Positions 18,420 to 26,807 of a DNA stretch of 64,000 bases are shown here, piece by piece. The stretch lies in contig NZ_JAJBZT010000005.1 of NCBI RefSeq assembly GCF_020564625.1, forward strand, positions 1-64,000, in the 5' to 3' direction. The notes under the pieces were generated by a model. The model was not told the DNA's origin and did no database searches. It saw only the letters and a program-made list of their open reading frames with translations. A program made the position numbers and the translations under genes. The stretch is from Leeia speluncae (lineage in GTDB: Bacteria; Pseudomonadota; Gammaproteobacteria; Burkholderiales; Leeiaceae). How positions within the stretch are numbered: the stretch's first letter is position 1; each line of letters opens with the position of its first letter.

Positions 18420-21400
18420 TTTGAACCCCTTTCTTCTTCGCGTGTTTGATGACTAACAAAATACAAAATAGGAATGACGACCAACGTGAGTAGCGTAGAC
18501 ACTAAGATCCCAAATATGAGTGAAATCGCTAACCCATTAAAGATAGGGTCATCCAAAATAAAGAATGCGCCCAACATGGCAGCTAATCCGGTTAACACAA
18601 TTGGCTTGGCGCGCGTCGCCGCAGACTGAATAACAGCCTCAGCTAATGGCATGCCGGCATTGGTTTGTAATTGGATAAAATCCACTAGCAAGATCGAGTT
18701 CCTTACAATAATGCCTGCCAAAGCAATCATCCCAATCATGGAGGTTGCAGTAAATTGCGCGCCCAATAATGCATGCCCTGGCATCACACCGATGATAGTG
18801 AGTGGAATTGGCGCCATAATGATGAGTGGCATTAAATAACTTCTAAATTGCGCGACGACCAAGATGTAGATCAGCACCAATCCCACCGCGTAAGCTGCCC
18901 CCATGTCTCTAAAGGTTTCATAGGTGATTTGCCATTCGCCATCCCACTTTACGCCTGCGCCAGTTTGGTCTGACACAGGAGGATGAATGAAATACTCCTG
19001 AATCTGTTCACCATTTGAAAGCGGCTTCGCGAATAAGTCTTTTCTTGCCGCAAACATGCTGTAGAGCGGGCTATCTAAATGACCGGCAGCATCTGCCGTC
19101 ACAAAAATCACAGGTAAAAGATCTTTGTGATAGATAGGTTGTTCCACCTGCGTTTTCTTGACGCTCACGAGTTCGGATAGCGGAAATAATTGCCCAGCCT
19201 GATTGGAGACCCGAAGTTGCAGCGTATCTTCAATACGTGTTTGCAACGCAGGTGGCAACGCTACCCGAATAGGAATCGGGGCAAAGCTATCTTTTGCATG
19301 TAGCCATGTTGCATCTAGCCCGATGCCGGCAGCGTACAATGCTTGCTGAACCGCAGTCACCGTAATCCCTTTTCTTGCCAATTGATCATGATCGATCACC
19401 AAGGTGACTTCATCGGCTTTCGCTATTTGCGTACTATCTATCGCAACCAAATCGCTATTTTTTTGAAATGCCAATAATGCTCGGTTGGCGGCTTCCTCAC
19501 GAAGTGGCGTATCTGGCGCATAAATTTCGGCCACAATTGGTGCTCTTACTGGCGGACCTGGAGGCACTTCTACTACATTTACTTTGCCGCCCATTTCTTT
19601 TGCGATGCGATCCAATGTTGGCCGGACAGACGAGGCGATTTCATGGCTCTGACGATCACGGTGATGCTTATCCAGTAAATTCACCTGAATATCACCTAGC
19701 TCTGCGGCTGCACGTAAATCGTATTGCCTAACGAGTCCATTAAAATTAATGGGCGCAGACGTCCCCGCGTAGGCCTGATAGTTGACCACTTCAGGGATGG
19801 TTGCCACATATTGGCCCATCCGCTCTAGCACGGCGGCGGTTTTTTCTACCGGCGTGCCAACAGGCATATCAACCACAATTTGGAATTCACTTTTGTTATC
19901 GAATGGCAACATTTTCAGTACCACCAAACGGACACCCGCCAAGCCAACCGAAATCACCATTAGTAAAAGAATGCCGCCCCATAGTAGGCTTCGTGCTCTC
20001 CTCCCTCTTTGCGAATCCACAAATGGGGTAAACACCTTTCTAAAAAACACGCCTATCCCCTGATGCGCTGGGTCAGCATACTGCTCGTTAGCATGGCTAT
20101 TTTTTAACCATCTGCCGGCTAACCACGGCGTAACAACGAAAGCAATGGCTAAGGAAATTAACATCCCCATACTGGCGTTAATTGGGATTGGGCTCATATA
20201 TGGCCCCATTAATCCGCTCACAAACGCCATTGGCAATAAAGCGGCAATTACGGTTAGTGTAGCCAAAATAGTTGGCCCACCTACTTCATCTACCGCCGCA
20301 GGAATAAGTTGATACAAAGATTTGCCCGGGTTTGCTGCATGGTGCCGGTGAATATTCTCCACCACTACAATTGCATCATCGACCAGAATGCCAATACTAA
20401 AAATCAAGGCAAATAATGAAACGCGGTTTAGCGTGAAGCCCCATGCCCAACTGGCAAACAACGTAGCCAATAATGTGAGCACAACGGCAAGCCCCACAAT
20501 GGCTGCCTCTCTTCGTCCTAGCACCAACCAAACCAAGGCCACTACCGATGCAGTTGCAAACAATAGTTTCTGGATCAGTTTCTGCGCTTTGTCGTTCGCA
20601 GTTTCGCCATAGTTTCGGGTAACCGTCATTTCCACATTGGCAGGAATCAACACGCCTTTTAGCTGATTGACTCTTTCGGATAGATGATTCGCCACATCAA
20701 CGGCATTTTCACCAGCCTTTTTCGTTAATTGAAGCGTAATGGCAGGATGGCTAGCAGAATCCTTACCCGCTGTTCCATACCAGACATATTGCGTAGGCGT
20801 TGGAGCGCCATCGGTAATATCGGCGACATCGCGTAGATAGATTGGCCTTCCCGCATTTGTACCGACAACGACATTCTGTACGTCTTCGACGGAGGTGAAA
20901 TACTCCCCCGCATGCAAGGCAACACGCTGATTATGATCAACTAGTGCGCCGGCATCGATACCGGTATTTGCTTGCCCTAACGCATTCGCAACACTACTAA
21001 TCGAGACACCGCTATCCGCCAAACGCGTAGGGTTTACCCATACATTGATGGCGCGGCCAGGATCTCCAATCAGTTTGAGATCACTAACCCCCTCCACTCG
21101 CTTTAAGATGGGGGAAATCGTTCGGGCAACCTTGGCTAAATCATAGCCAGTTAACGATTCATCTTTCGACCAAAAGGTAAATGCCATGACAGGTACATCA
21201 TCAATCCCTTTTGGCTTGATGATCGGCGTACCCACACCCATACTAGTTGGCAACGCATCGGTATGCGCATGAATAGTGTCATATAAGCGAACCAGCGCTT
21301 CGCTATGTGGCACGCCCACTTTGAATTGCACGGTAAAGATAGCCATCCCTGGGCGTGAAACCGAATACACATGATCTACCCCTGCGATTCGATCAAGTAC

Positions 21401-21637
21401 TTGCTCATAAGGGGTAGCAACAAACTTCTCTACATCAGCTACCCTTGCGCCCGGGTACGGCACCATCACGTTAGCCATCGTGACGTTGATCTGAGGTTCT
21501 TCCTCTCTTGGTGTCATGAAGACAGCAAATAAACCCACCAAAATAGCAATTAACGCTAATAGTGGCGTGAGCGAGTTTTGCTGAAAGAGCGCAACAATTC
21601 GTCCAGAGATGCCCATTGGTTTTGTCTCTTCAGACAT
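18416..21637 (-). CDS. RND-family efflux transporter permease
   Basis: This is an inner-membrane proton-driven pump of 1073 residues, the usual RND size, with two repeats each having a large periplasmic loop. The N-terminal TM1 is followed by TPREEEPQINVTMANVMVPYPGA, a start typical of a subgroup of AcrB-like pumps. TM4 carries the double aspartate of the proton relay (GILVDDAIVVVENIHRHH), and the second half ends in GIIVRNSILLVDFIQ. It overlaps the membrane fusion protein gene by one base. No outer membrane channel is in the operon; the TolC-like protein at 32231 could serve. The substrate is unknown. Confidence 0.93.
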   Translation of the reverse strand: MSEETKPMGISGRIVALFQQNSLTPLLALIAILVGLFAVFMTPREEEPQINVTMANVMVPYPGARVADVEKFVATPYEQVLDRIAGVDHVYSVSRPGMAIFTVQFKVGVPHSEALVRLYDTIHAHTDALPTSMGVGTPIIKPKGIDDVPVMAFTFWSKDESLTGYDLAKVARTISPILKRVEGVSDLKLIGDPGRAINVWVNPTRLADSGVSISSVANALGQANTGIDAGALVDHNQRVALHAGEYFTSVEDVQNVVVGTNAGRPIYLRDVADITDGAPTPTQYVWYGTAGKDSASHPAITLQLTKKAGENAVDVANHLSERVNQLKGVLIPANVEMTVTRNYGETANDKAQKLIQKLLFATASVVALVWLVLGRREAAIVGLAVVLTLLATLFASWAWGFTLNRVSLFALIFSIGILVDDAIVVVENIHRHHAANPGKSLYQLIPAAVDEVGGPTILATLTVIAALLPMAFVSGLMGPYMSPIPINASMGMLISLAIAFVVTPWLAGRWLKNSHANEQYADPAHQGIGVFFRKVFTPFVDSQRGRRARSLLWGGILLLMVISVGLAGVRLVVLKMLPFDNKSEFQIVVDMPVGTPVEKTAAVLERMGQYVATIPEVVNYQAYAGTSAPINFNGLVRQYDLRAAAELGDIQVNLLDKHHRDRQSHEIASSVRPTLDRIAKEMGGKVNVVEVPPGPPVRAPIVAEIYAPDTPLREEAANRALLAFQKNSDLVAIDSTQIAKADEVTLVIDHDQLARKGITVTAVQQALYAAGIGLDATWLHAKDSFAPIPIRVALPPALQTRIEDTLQLRVSNQAGQLFPLSELVSVKKTQVEQPIYHKDLLPVIFVTADAAGHLDSPLYSMFAARKDLFAKPLSNGEQIQEYFIHPPVSDQTGAGVKWDGEWQITYETFRDMGAAYAVGLVLIYILVVAQFRSYLMPLIIMAPIPLTIIGVMPGHALLGAQFTATSMIGMIALAGIIVRNSILLVDFIQLQTNAGMPLAEAVIQSAATRAKPIVLTGLAAMLGAFFILDDPIFNGLAISLIFGILVSTLLTLVVIPILYFVSHQTREEERGSK

Positions 21638-22644
21638 TATGGATTTCCCTTCGTATTGGGAAGGCTTTCAACCACATCGCCGATTTGTAACCCAGCCAGT
21701 ACTTCTACACCTTCCGGTCCAAAATCACTACCTAAGCGAACCATTCTGCGTTCCGTTTTGCCTTGGTTACGCACATTCACAAGCGCTAACTCGCCACGGT
21801 GAATCACACTTTTACTTGGAATCACCATTTTGGTGACAGGCTCTGCCATCACCCACAAAGCAATGGTCTGCCCAGGGACAACGTTGGCTGAAGTCGGCAA
21901 CAACATGCGCACTTCTCTTGTATGGGTAACGGCATCGGCAGCGGGTAATACAGTGATCACGCCCCCGCTTTGCCAAGGTTGTGAACCTACTTGCCAAGTT
22001 ACTTTGCCTGCTTTTGCTAATTGTTCTGCCACCGACTGAGAAACATATGCCACGGCACGAAGTTTTGATGGATCAAATAACGTCATCAACGCCACGCCCG
22101 GCGCAGCGATTGTTCCTTTTTCAACCGAGGTTTCACTTACAACCCCATCAAACGGTGCGGATAACTGCGAAAAACTAGACTGCGTCACCGATTGGCTCAC
22201 CCCGCCAGAAAGGGATTGCACGGTTGCCAAAGCGGCATCGTAGTTCGATTGCGCAGTATCTAAAGACGCCTTGCTAACAAACTGCTGAGCCACTAATTGC
22301 TTGGTGCGCTGCAAATTGGCTTCCGCATTTTTTAGCTGCGCCTTCGCCGCACTGAGTTGCCCTGCAGAAATAGAAATGCCATTTTGTAAGACGCGGTTAT
22401 CCAATCGCACGAGCAACTGCCCTGCTTTGACCTTGTCGCCCGCATTGACCAACACATCGGTCACCCTCGCCTGAATATCCGAAGACAATTGCACCGTATT
22501 CACAGCTTGTACGCTTGCAGTCAAACGGATTCCTTGATGTACTTGCTTCATTTGCACGGTGTAGCTAGCTTGAGTTCCCCCAGCCATCGCTGCAGTAGCA
22601 AGCAGCACATTGGCAAAAAGCGCGGTCAGGAGACTTTTTTTCAT
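21637..22644 (-). CDS. RND efflux periplasmic adaptor (membrane fusion protein)
   Basis: The 335-residue adaptor links the pump to an outer membrane channel. It has a signal peptide (MKKSLLTALFANVLLATAAMAGG), the lipoyl half-motifs (TDVLVNAGDKVKAGQLLVRLD and SAPFDGVVSETSVEKGTI), a helical hairpin between them (AKAQLKNAEANLQRTKQLV) and a beta-barrel domain. It is the first gene of the operon MFP-pump-DUF2892-DUF2892. A 9-base inverted repeat lies 17 bases upstream of its start, where a repressor could block transcription. Confidence 0.93.
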   Translation of the reverse strand: MKKSLLTALFANVLLATAAMAGGTQASYTVQMKQVHQGIRLTASVQAVNTVQLSSDIQARVTDVLVNAGDKVKAGQLLVRLDNRVLQNGISISAGQLSAAKAQLKNAEANLQRTKQLVAQQFVSKASLDTAQSNYDAALATVQSLSGGVSQSVTQSSFSQLSAPFDGVVSETSVEKGTIAAPGVALMTLFDPSKLRAVAYVSQSVAEQLAKAGKVTWQVGSQPWQSGGVITVLPAADAVTHTREVRMLLPTSANVVPGQTIALWVMAEPVTKMVIPSKSVIHRGELALVNVRNQGKTERRMVRLGSDFGPEGVEVLAGLQIGDVVESLPNTKGNP

Positions 22645-22660
22645 GGCATTTACTTTTAAT

Positions 22661-22682
22661 TTACTATATAACCATATAGTAA
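22661..22682. promoter_or_regulatory. 9-4-9 inverted repeat, candidate ArsR-family operator
   Basis: TTACTATAT (22661-22669), a 4-base spacer, and ATATAGTAA (22674-22682) form a perfect palindrome in the space between the divergent efflux operon and the arsR-type gene. Its symmetry, AT content and position suit binding by the adjacent regulator. A weaker repeat (TACAT / ATGTA, 22705-22718) lies nearby. Confidence 0.65.
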
Positions 22683-22760
22683 TATGCTTTTATAAAAAAT
22701 CAAGTACATTTTGATGTAGTAGATGCGCTAAAATGAAAAGTACAACAGAAGGAATTTGTT

Positions 22761-23108
22761 ATGGAAATGCTCAATGATGCGGCGTTAATCAAAGTGGCTA
22801 GTTATTTCAAAGCACTTTCAGAGCCAACTCGCTTAAAACTATTAAATGCAATGCGTGACGGCTGCAAAACGGTTAGCGAACTCAAAGAACTCACCGGTTG
22901 TAGCCAAGCGAACACGTCTAAGCACCTTGCTATGCTGCTAGAAGCCGGCTTAGTTTCCCGCTTACAAAAAGGCAATCAAGCGATTTACTCAATTGCGGAT
23001 GAATGCACTTACGAACTTTGCGATATTGTCTGCGGCAACGTGGCCAAGATTTTGCAGCGAGATGCAGTCATCAGCGCTGCATTACAAGGCATTAACCCGA
23101 ATAGTTAA
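22761..23108 (+). CDS. ArsR/SmtB-family transcriptional regulator
   Basis: The 115-residue protein is a winged-helix repressor: dimer helix, ALSEPTRLKLLNAMRDG, then helix-turn-helix VSELKELTGCSQANTSKHLAMLLEAGLVSRLQKGNQAIYSI. It has five cysteines (35, 47, 82, 87, 91). The cluster at 82/87/91 could bind a metal or form a thiol switch. It lacks the CVCDLC motif of arsenic sensors. The gene is divergent from the RND/DUF2892 operon, with an operator-like palindrome between, so it probably represses that operon. GAAGG precedes the ATG. Whether the signal is a metal, sulfide or persulfide is open. Confidence 0.9.
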   Translation: MEMLNDAALIKVASYFKALSEPTRLKLLNAMRDGCKTVSELKELTGCSQANTSKHLAMLLEAGLVSRLQKGNQAIYSIADECTYELCDIVCGNVAKILQRDAVISAALQGINPNS

Positions 23109-23130
23109 AGGGAAACTTGTGACTAGAATC

Positions 23131-23144
23131 ATGATTTGCATCAA
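23131..23144. promoter_or_regulatory. Candidate FNR/CRP-family site upstream of feoA
   Basis: ATGAT-TTGC-ATCAA differs by one base from the FNR consensus TTGAT-N4-ATCAA. It lies about 45 bases before a plausible start point and about 100 before the feoA ATG. Oxygen-responsive control of feo is well known. The downstream half is also part of a 14-base perfect palindrome (23140-23153). Confidence 0.55.
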
Positions 23145-23192
23145 AGCTTTGATATAAAGCGATTGTGATTCAAATGAGAGCTTGATAGCATC

Positions 23193-23207
23193 TGATAATC
23201 AATATCG
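23193..23207. promoter_or_regulatory. Candidate Fur box upstream of feoA
   Basis: TGATAAT-C-AATATCG matches the 7-1-7 Fur consensus (TGATAAT-n-ATTATCA) at 12 of 14 positions. It lies 23 bases before the feoA start, where iron-loaded Fur would block expression. Confidence 0.55.
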
Positions 23208-23229
23208 TTTAGATTTCGGATTGAAGATC

Positions 23230-23493
23230 ATGACCGCCGTTCCGCTACATACCTTACCCAAAGGTGCACATGCCAAGATTATCAGTATTGATATTCAAGA
23301 GGCGTTCGGCGCTCACGATGAAAAAGTTACCTTGCGGTTGAAAGAACTAGGGTTTCTTCCCGGTGCAACCTTAAAAATCATCGGCTACGGTCTATTTGGA
23401 AAAGACCCTATCGCCGTCCAAATTAACGGGACGAAGTTTGGTTTACGTCGTCGCGAAGCAGAGAAAATCCTCGCCGTTCCTCATAAGGCCTAA
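23230..23493 (+). CDS. feoA: Ferrous iron transport protein A
   Basis: FeoA is a small cytoplasmic SH3-like protein required for FeoB-mediated ferrous iron uptake. The 87 residues include LRLKELGFLPGATLKIIGYGLFGKDPIAVQ and GTKFGLRRREAEKI, the usual core. I chose the ATG at 23230; an in-frame TTG 16 codons upstream would add an unlikely extension that overlaps the Fur-like site. It is seven bases from feoB and begins the operon feoA-feoB-Cys-rich protein. Confidence 0.93.
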   Translation: MTAVPLHTLPKGAHAKIISIDIQEAFGAHDEKVTLRLKELGFLPGATLKIIGYGLFGKDPIAVQINGTKFGLRRREAEKILAVPHKA

Positions 23494-23499
23494 AGAAGC

Positions 23500-25338
23500 A
23501 TGAATGCAGCTCCATTCCGGTTTGCCCTTGTGGGTAATCCAAACTGTGGCAAGACCGCCTTATTTAATCGCTTAACAGGTTCTAGAGCCAAAGTAGCAAA
23601 CTACGCTGGCGTTACTGTCGAAAAAAGGATTGGCCAGTTTCTCGCAGGCGAGCAAACAGCTGAAATCATCGATCTTCCGGGTACATATAGCCTTTATGTC
23701 GCCTCCCCTGATGAGCAAGTAGCAAGACGCGTAATCTTAGGCGAGATGGCGGATGAAGCCAGCCCGGATGCATTGATTGCGGTTGTCGATGCTACCAACC
23801 TAAAACTAGGCCTACGCTTAGTGTTAGAGCTAAAAACCCTTGAGATTCCAATGGTGCTCGCGTTAAACCTAGCCGATGCAGCCGAACATCGAGGCATCCG
23901 GATTAACGTTGCAGAATTAAGCCAACGCTTAGGTTTACCGGTAGTAGAAACCGTCGCGGTAAGAAAGTCAGGCGTTAATGCGCTATCGCAAGCGATGCAA
24001 AAGATGGTTGTACCCAATGCCACCAAAAGAGAAGGCATTCATCTGCCTGATCGGGTTGAGGATATCGAAAGCCTGTATGCGCGGATTGATCAGATTCTTG
24101 AAGGCTGTGTTACCGCACCAGCCAACCCACCCCGCTGGCAAGAGGTGTTAGATAGCCTCATCATGCACCCAGTGGCAGGCTTGGTGATTTTGCTGACGAT
24201 TTTATTTCTCATGTTCCAAGCTGTTTTTGCTTGGGCAAGCCCCTTAGTCGATGCAATTGACGGCGCCGTTCAATGGATTGGCGCTCAAGCAGGCGCACTT
24301 TTACCCGCCGGTATTTTGCAAGACTTTGTCGTGAACGGTTTAATTGCCGGCACGGGTAGCGTACTGGTATTCCTTCCCCAGATTATTATCTTGTTTGCCT
24401 TTATTTTGGCACTAGAAGACTCCGGCTACTTACCACGCGCGGCCTTCTTGCTTGATCGACTCATGCGAGGGGTTGGATTATCTGGCCGCTCTTTCATTCC
24501 TCTGTTATCTAGCTTTGCCTGTGCGGTGCCAGGCATCATGGCGACCCGATCAATCGCAGACCCGAAAGAACGACTCATCACCATTATGGTCGCTCCGTTA
24601 ATGACCTGTTCGGCAAGGCTACCTGTTTACGCCTTAGTCATCGGGGCATTTGTGCCAAAGGCAACCGTATGGGGAGGATTTAATCTCCAAGGGCTAACCC
24701 TATTTGTGCTTTACATTGCGGGGATTCTTAGCGCGGCAGTCATTGCTTGGATACTACGCCGCAATCAAAAAGCGGATGATGATTTTCCGCTACTACTAGA
24801 GTTACCAAGCTATCGCTGGCCGCATCTTTATCACTTCCTGATGGGTCTAAAAGAAAGAGCATGGATCTTTATTCGCCGTGTGGGCACGATTATTCTAGCG
24901 CTATCCATTTTGCTATGGTTCTTAGCAACTTACCCCCATGCACCAGTGAATGCCACCGCCCCTGCAATTGAATACAGTTTTGCGGGGATGTTAGGTAAGT
25001 TTATGCAGCCAATATTTGAGCCACTAGGCTTTAGTTGGCAAATGTGTATTGCGCTAATCCCCGCGATGGCAGCACGAGAAGTGGCGGTGAGCGCCTTAGC
25101 AACGGTCTACGCAGTTGGTGGAGGCGATGCGGCGCTTGGTGCTAGTCTTGCGCATGCATGGGCATGGCCAGTGGCGTTAGCTTACTTGGCTTGGTTTGTT
25201 TATGCACCGCAATGCTTATCGACCATTGCTGTTGTTAGACGCGAAACCAACTCAGCAAAAAGCACCGCTTTATTTACGGTGTATTTATTCGTACTAGCGT
25301 ATGTCGGTGCATTATTGACGCGCTATCTCGCAAGTTAA
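23500..25338 (+). CDS. feoB: Ferrous iron transporter FeoB
   Basis: FeoB imports Fe(II) across the inner membrane. The 612 residues are shorter than the 773 of E. coli FeoB but complete. The N-terminal G domain has G1 GNPNCGKTALF (12-22), G3 DLPGTYSL (58-65) and G4 NLAD. A helical GDI region follows, then two Gate-type membrane halves with LPRAAFLLDRLMRGVGLSGRSFIPLLSSFACAVPGIMATR, which carries the conserved cysteine, and a second block with MCIALIPAMAAREVAVSALA. It lies in an operon with feoA and a small Cys-rich membrane protein. Confidence 0.97.
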   Translation: MNAAPFRFALVGNPNCGKTALFNRLTGSRAKVANYAGVTVEKRIGQFLAGEQTAEIIDLPGTYSLYVASPDEQVARRVILGEMADEASPDALIAVVDATNLKLGLRLVLELKTLEIPMVLALNLADAAEHRGIRINVAELSQRLGLPVVETVAVRKSGVNALSQAMQKMVVPNATKREGIHLPDRVEDIESLYARIDQILEGCVTAPANPPRWQEVLDSLIMHPVAGLVILLTILFLMFQAVFAWASPLVDAIDGAVQWIGAQAGALLPAGILQDFVVNGLIAGTGSVLVFLPQIIILFAFILALEDSGYLPRAAFLLDRLMRGVGLSGRSFIPLLSSFACAVPGIMATRSIADPKERLITIMVAPLMTCSARLPVYALVIGAFVPKATVWGGFNLQGLTLFVLYIAGILSAAVIAWILRRNQKADDDFPLLLELPSYRWPHLYHFLMGLKERAWIFIRRVGTIILALSILLWFLATYPHAPVNATAPAIEYSFAGMLGKFMQPIFEPLGFSWQMCIALIPAMAAREVAVSALATVYAVGGGDAALGASLAHAWAWPVALAYLAWFVYAPQCLSTIAVVRRETNSAKSTALFTVYLFVLAYVGALLTRYLAS

Positions 25339-25350
25339 CAGGAGTGCATT

Positions 25351-25509
25351 ATGTCTGAAATCGCACAACAACTAATCGTCGGTGTAGCCGTTGTTACGGC
25401 AGCGGCTTTCGTCCTACGCAAATACGTCATCAAGAAAAAAGGGGCCAATTCTGGCACCTGTGATCAATGCGGAAGCTGCGGTAGCAACGCAAAATCTCGT
25501 TGCAAGTAA
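25351..25509 (+). CDS. FeoB-associated Cys-rich membrane protein (52 residues)
   Basis: A short gene starts 13 bases after feoB with a strong AACAGGAG ribosome site. The 52 residues comprise a single hydrophobic segment (LIVGVAVVTAAFVLRKYVI), a run of lysines, and a cysteine-rich tail (TCDQCGSCGSNAKSRC, four cysteines). This matches the layout of the FeoB-associated Cys-rich membrane protein family. It probably sits in the inner membrane with the cysteines in the cytoplasm, and may help FeoB by binding iron. That role is inferred from location only. Confidence 0.82.
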   Translation: MSEIAQQLIVGVAVVTAAAFVLRKYVIKKKGANSGTCDQCGSCGSNAKSRCK

Positions 25510-25532
25510 TATCCGTTATTAATTTGACAGCA

Positions 25533-25558
25533 GTTGGCTATGCAATCACATAGCCAAC
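25533..25558. repeat. Hairpin spanning the stop codon of the response-regulator gene
   Basis: A perfect 10-base inverted repeat (GTTGGCTATG at 25533-25542, CATAGCCAAC at 25549-25558) has a 6-base loop. It contains the TAG stop of the minus-strand gene and the end of its coding sequence. It lies between the convergent feo operon and this gene and has no T-run. Confidence 0.6.
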
Positions 25559-26191
25559 GCCCCGCATGGTGCGAATAAACTGCTCGCCAAGTTTCTTGCG
25601 CAGATGATGAATGTGGACCTCTACCGCATTACTGCCCACTTCTTCACCAAAACCATACAAACTATCTTCTAATTGCTCTCGCGAACGTGCCGTGCCTTTG
25701 TGTTCTAGCAAATCGATCAGCAGCGCAAACTCTTTACCAGATAACACCACTAATTCTTCCGCCTTCCATACTTGCCGAGAGGCAGGGTCCACCCTTAAAT
25801 CACCCACACGGATTTCTGGTGTTGCGCGGCCATGCGCCCTTCTCATCAGTGCCCGAACACGTGCCTGCAACTCCTCCATGGCAAATGGCTTGATCAGGTA
25901 ATCATCGGCACCCGCCTCTAAACCTGCGACGCGATCTTCAATACTATCTCTAGCGGTCAGCAGCAAAACCGGAATATCACTTCCTTTACTCCGTAACTTA
26001 CGAAGCACACTTAAACCATCTTGCCTTGGCAAGCCAATATCTAACACCACTAGTTCATAATCAGTAGTAAGCAAGGCAGATTCTGCCTTCACGCCATCGT
26101 CTAACCAATCGACAACTAACCCCGTTTCACGCAACACCGCTGCAATGCCATCGCCTAATAGCGCATCATCTTCCGCTAGCAAAATTCGCAT
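25538..26191 (-). CDS. OmpR-family response regulator (QseB/PmrA-like)
   Basis: The 217-residue regulator has a receiver domain (acidic Glu7-Asp8-Asp9, phospho-acceptor Asp51 in VVLDIGLPRQDG, Lys in YLIKPFAMEEL) and an OmpR-type winged helix (LSGKEFALLIDLLEHKGTARSREQ, then SNAVEVHIHHLRKKLG). Overall it resembles the QseB/PmrA group. These genes usually sit beside a histidine kinase, but none is present here: tesA ends just one base upstream on the same strand. It is therefore an orphan regulator, possibly co-transcribed with tesA. Confidence 0.92.
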   Translation of the reverse strand: MRILLAEDDALLGDGIAAVLRETGLVVDWLDDGVKAESALLTTDYELVVLDIGLPRQDGLSVLRKLRSKGSDIPVLLLTARDSIEDRVAGLEAGADDYLIKPFAMEELQARVRALMRRAHGRATPEIRVGDLRVDPASRQVWKAEELVVLSGKEFALLIDLLEHKGTARSREQLEDSLYGFGEEVGSNAVEVHIHHLRKKLGEQFIRTMRGVGYVIA

Positions 26192-26192
26192 A

Positions 26193-26807
26193 TTAGCTTC
26201 CTTTTTTACCGATCACTTTCTTTAGCACCGGCCAAACAGTATCTAGCAATAAGGGCTGTGCCTTGGCAATTGGGTGTAAGCCATCAGCCTGAAACAAGTC
26301 TCTTCTATTCGCTACTTTTTCAAGTAAAAATGGTACGAAGCTAGCCAAATGATCTTTTGCCAAGTCTTGATACATTTGGCTGAACTTTTTCTGATACAAA
26401 CGACCATAGTTAGGCGGAATCTGGACACCGATTAGCACTAGTTTTGCGCCGGAATCGGTTACTTGCTCCATCATGCGCTGTAAATTGTTTTGCGTAGCTG
26501 TTAGCTGTAAACCACGTAAACCATCATTTGCGCCTAATTCGAGCAACACTATGTCGGGGTGATGTTTGTTTAAGAGTTGCGGCAGGCGGGCAACTCCACC
26601 AGCAGACGTCTCTCCGGACACACTGGCATTAATCACATCGTGCGATTTGGCGACCCGCTTTTGAAGAAGATCAACCCAACCTTCTCCTTTGGCTAATCCA
26701 TAACCCGCCGATAAACTATCGCCCATAACCAAGATGGTTGCAGCCATTGCGGGGGCACCGAATAATGCAACGATCAGCAATAAAGACTTTGACAGGACAG
26801 ACAACAT
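26193..26807 (-). CDS. tesA: Arylesterase / multifunctional lipase TesA-like (SGNH hydrolase)
   Basis: This is a secreted GDSL-family hydrolase acting on acyl esters and lysophospholipids. With the ATG at 26807 the 204 residues begin with a good signal peptide (MLSVLSKSLLLIVALFGAPAMAA). SGNH blocks are visible: block I ILVMGDSLSAGYGL (Ser), the Gly block VSGETSAGG, block III LELGANDGLRG (Asn), and block V DGLHPIAKAQPLL (Asp and His). Its start codon shares a CATG with the start of the divergent ABC ATPase gene. tesA divergent from ybbA is a conserved arrangement. Confidence 0.9.
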   Translation of the reverse strand: MLSVLSKSLLLIVALFGAPAMAATILVMGDSLSAGYGLAKGEGWVDLLQKRVAKSHDVINASVSGETSAGGVARLPQLLNKHHPDIVLLELGANDGLRGLQLTATQNNLQRMMEQVTDSGAKLVLIGVQIPPNYGRLYQKKFSQMYQDLAKDHLASFVPFLLEKVANRRDLFQADGLHPIAKAQPLLLDTVWPVLKKVIGKKGS

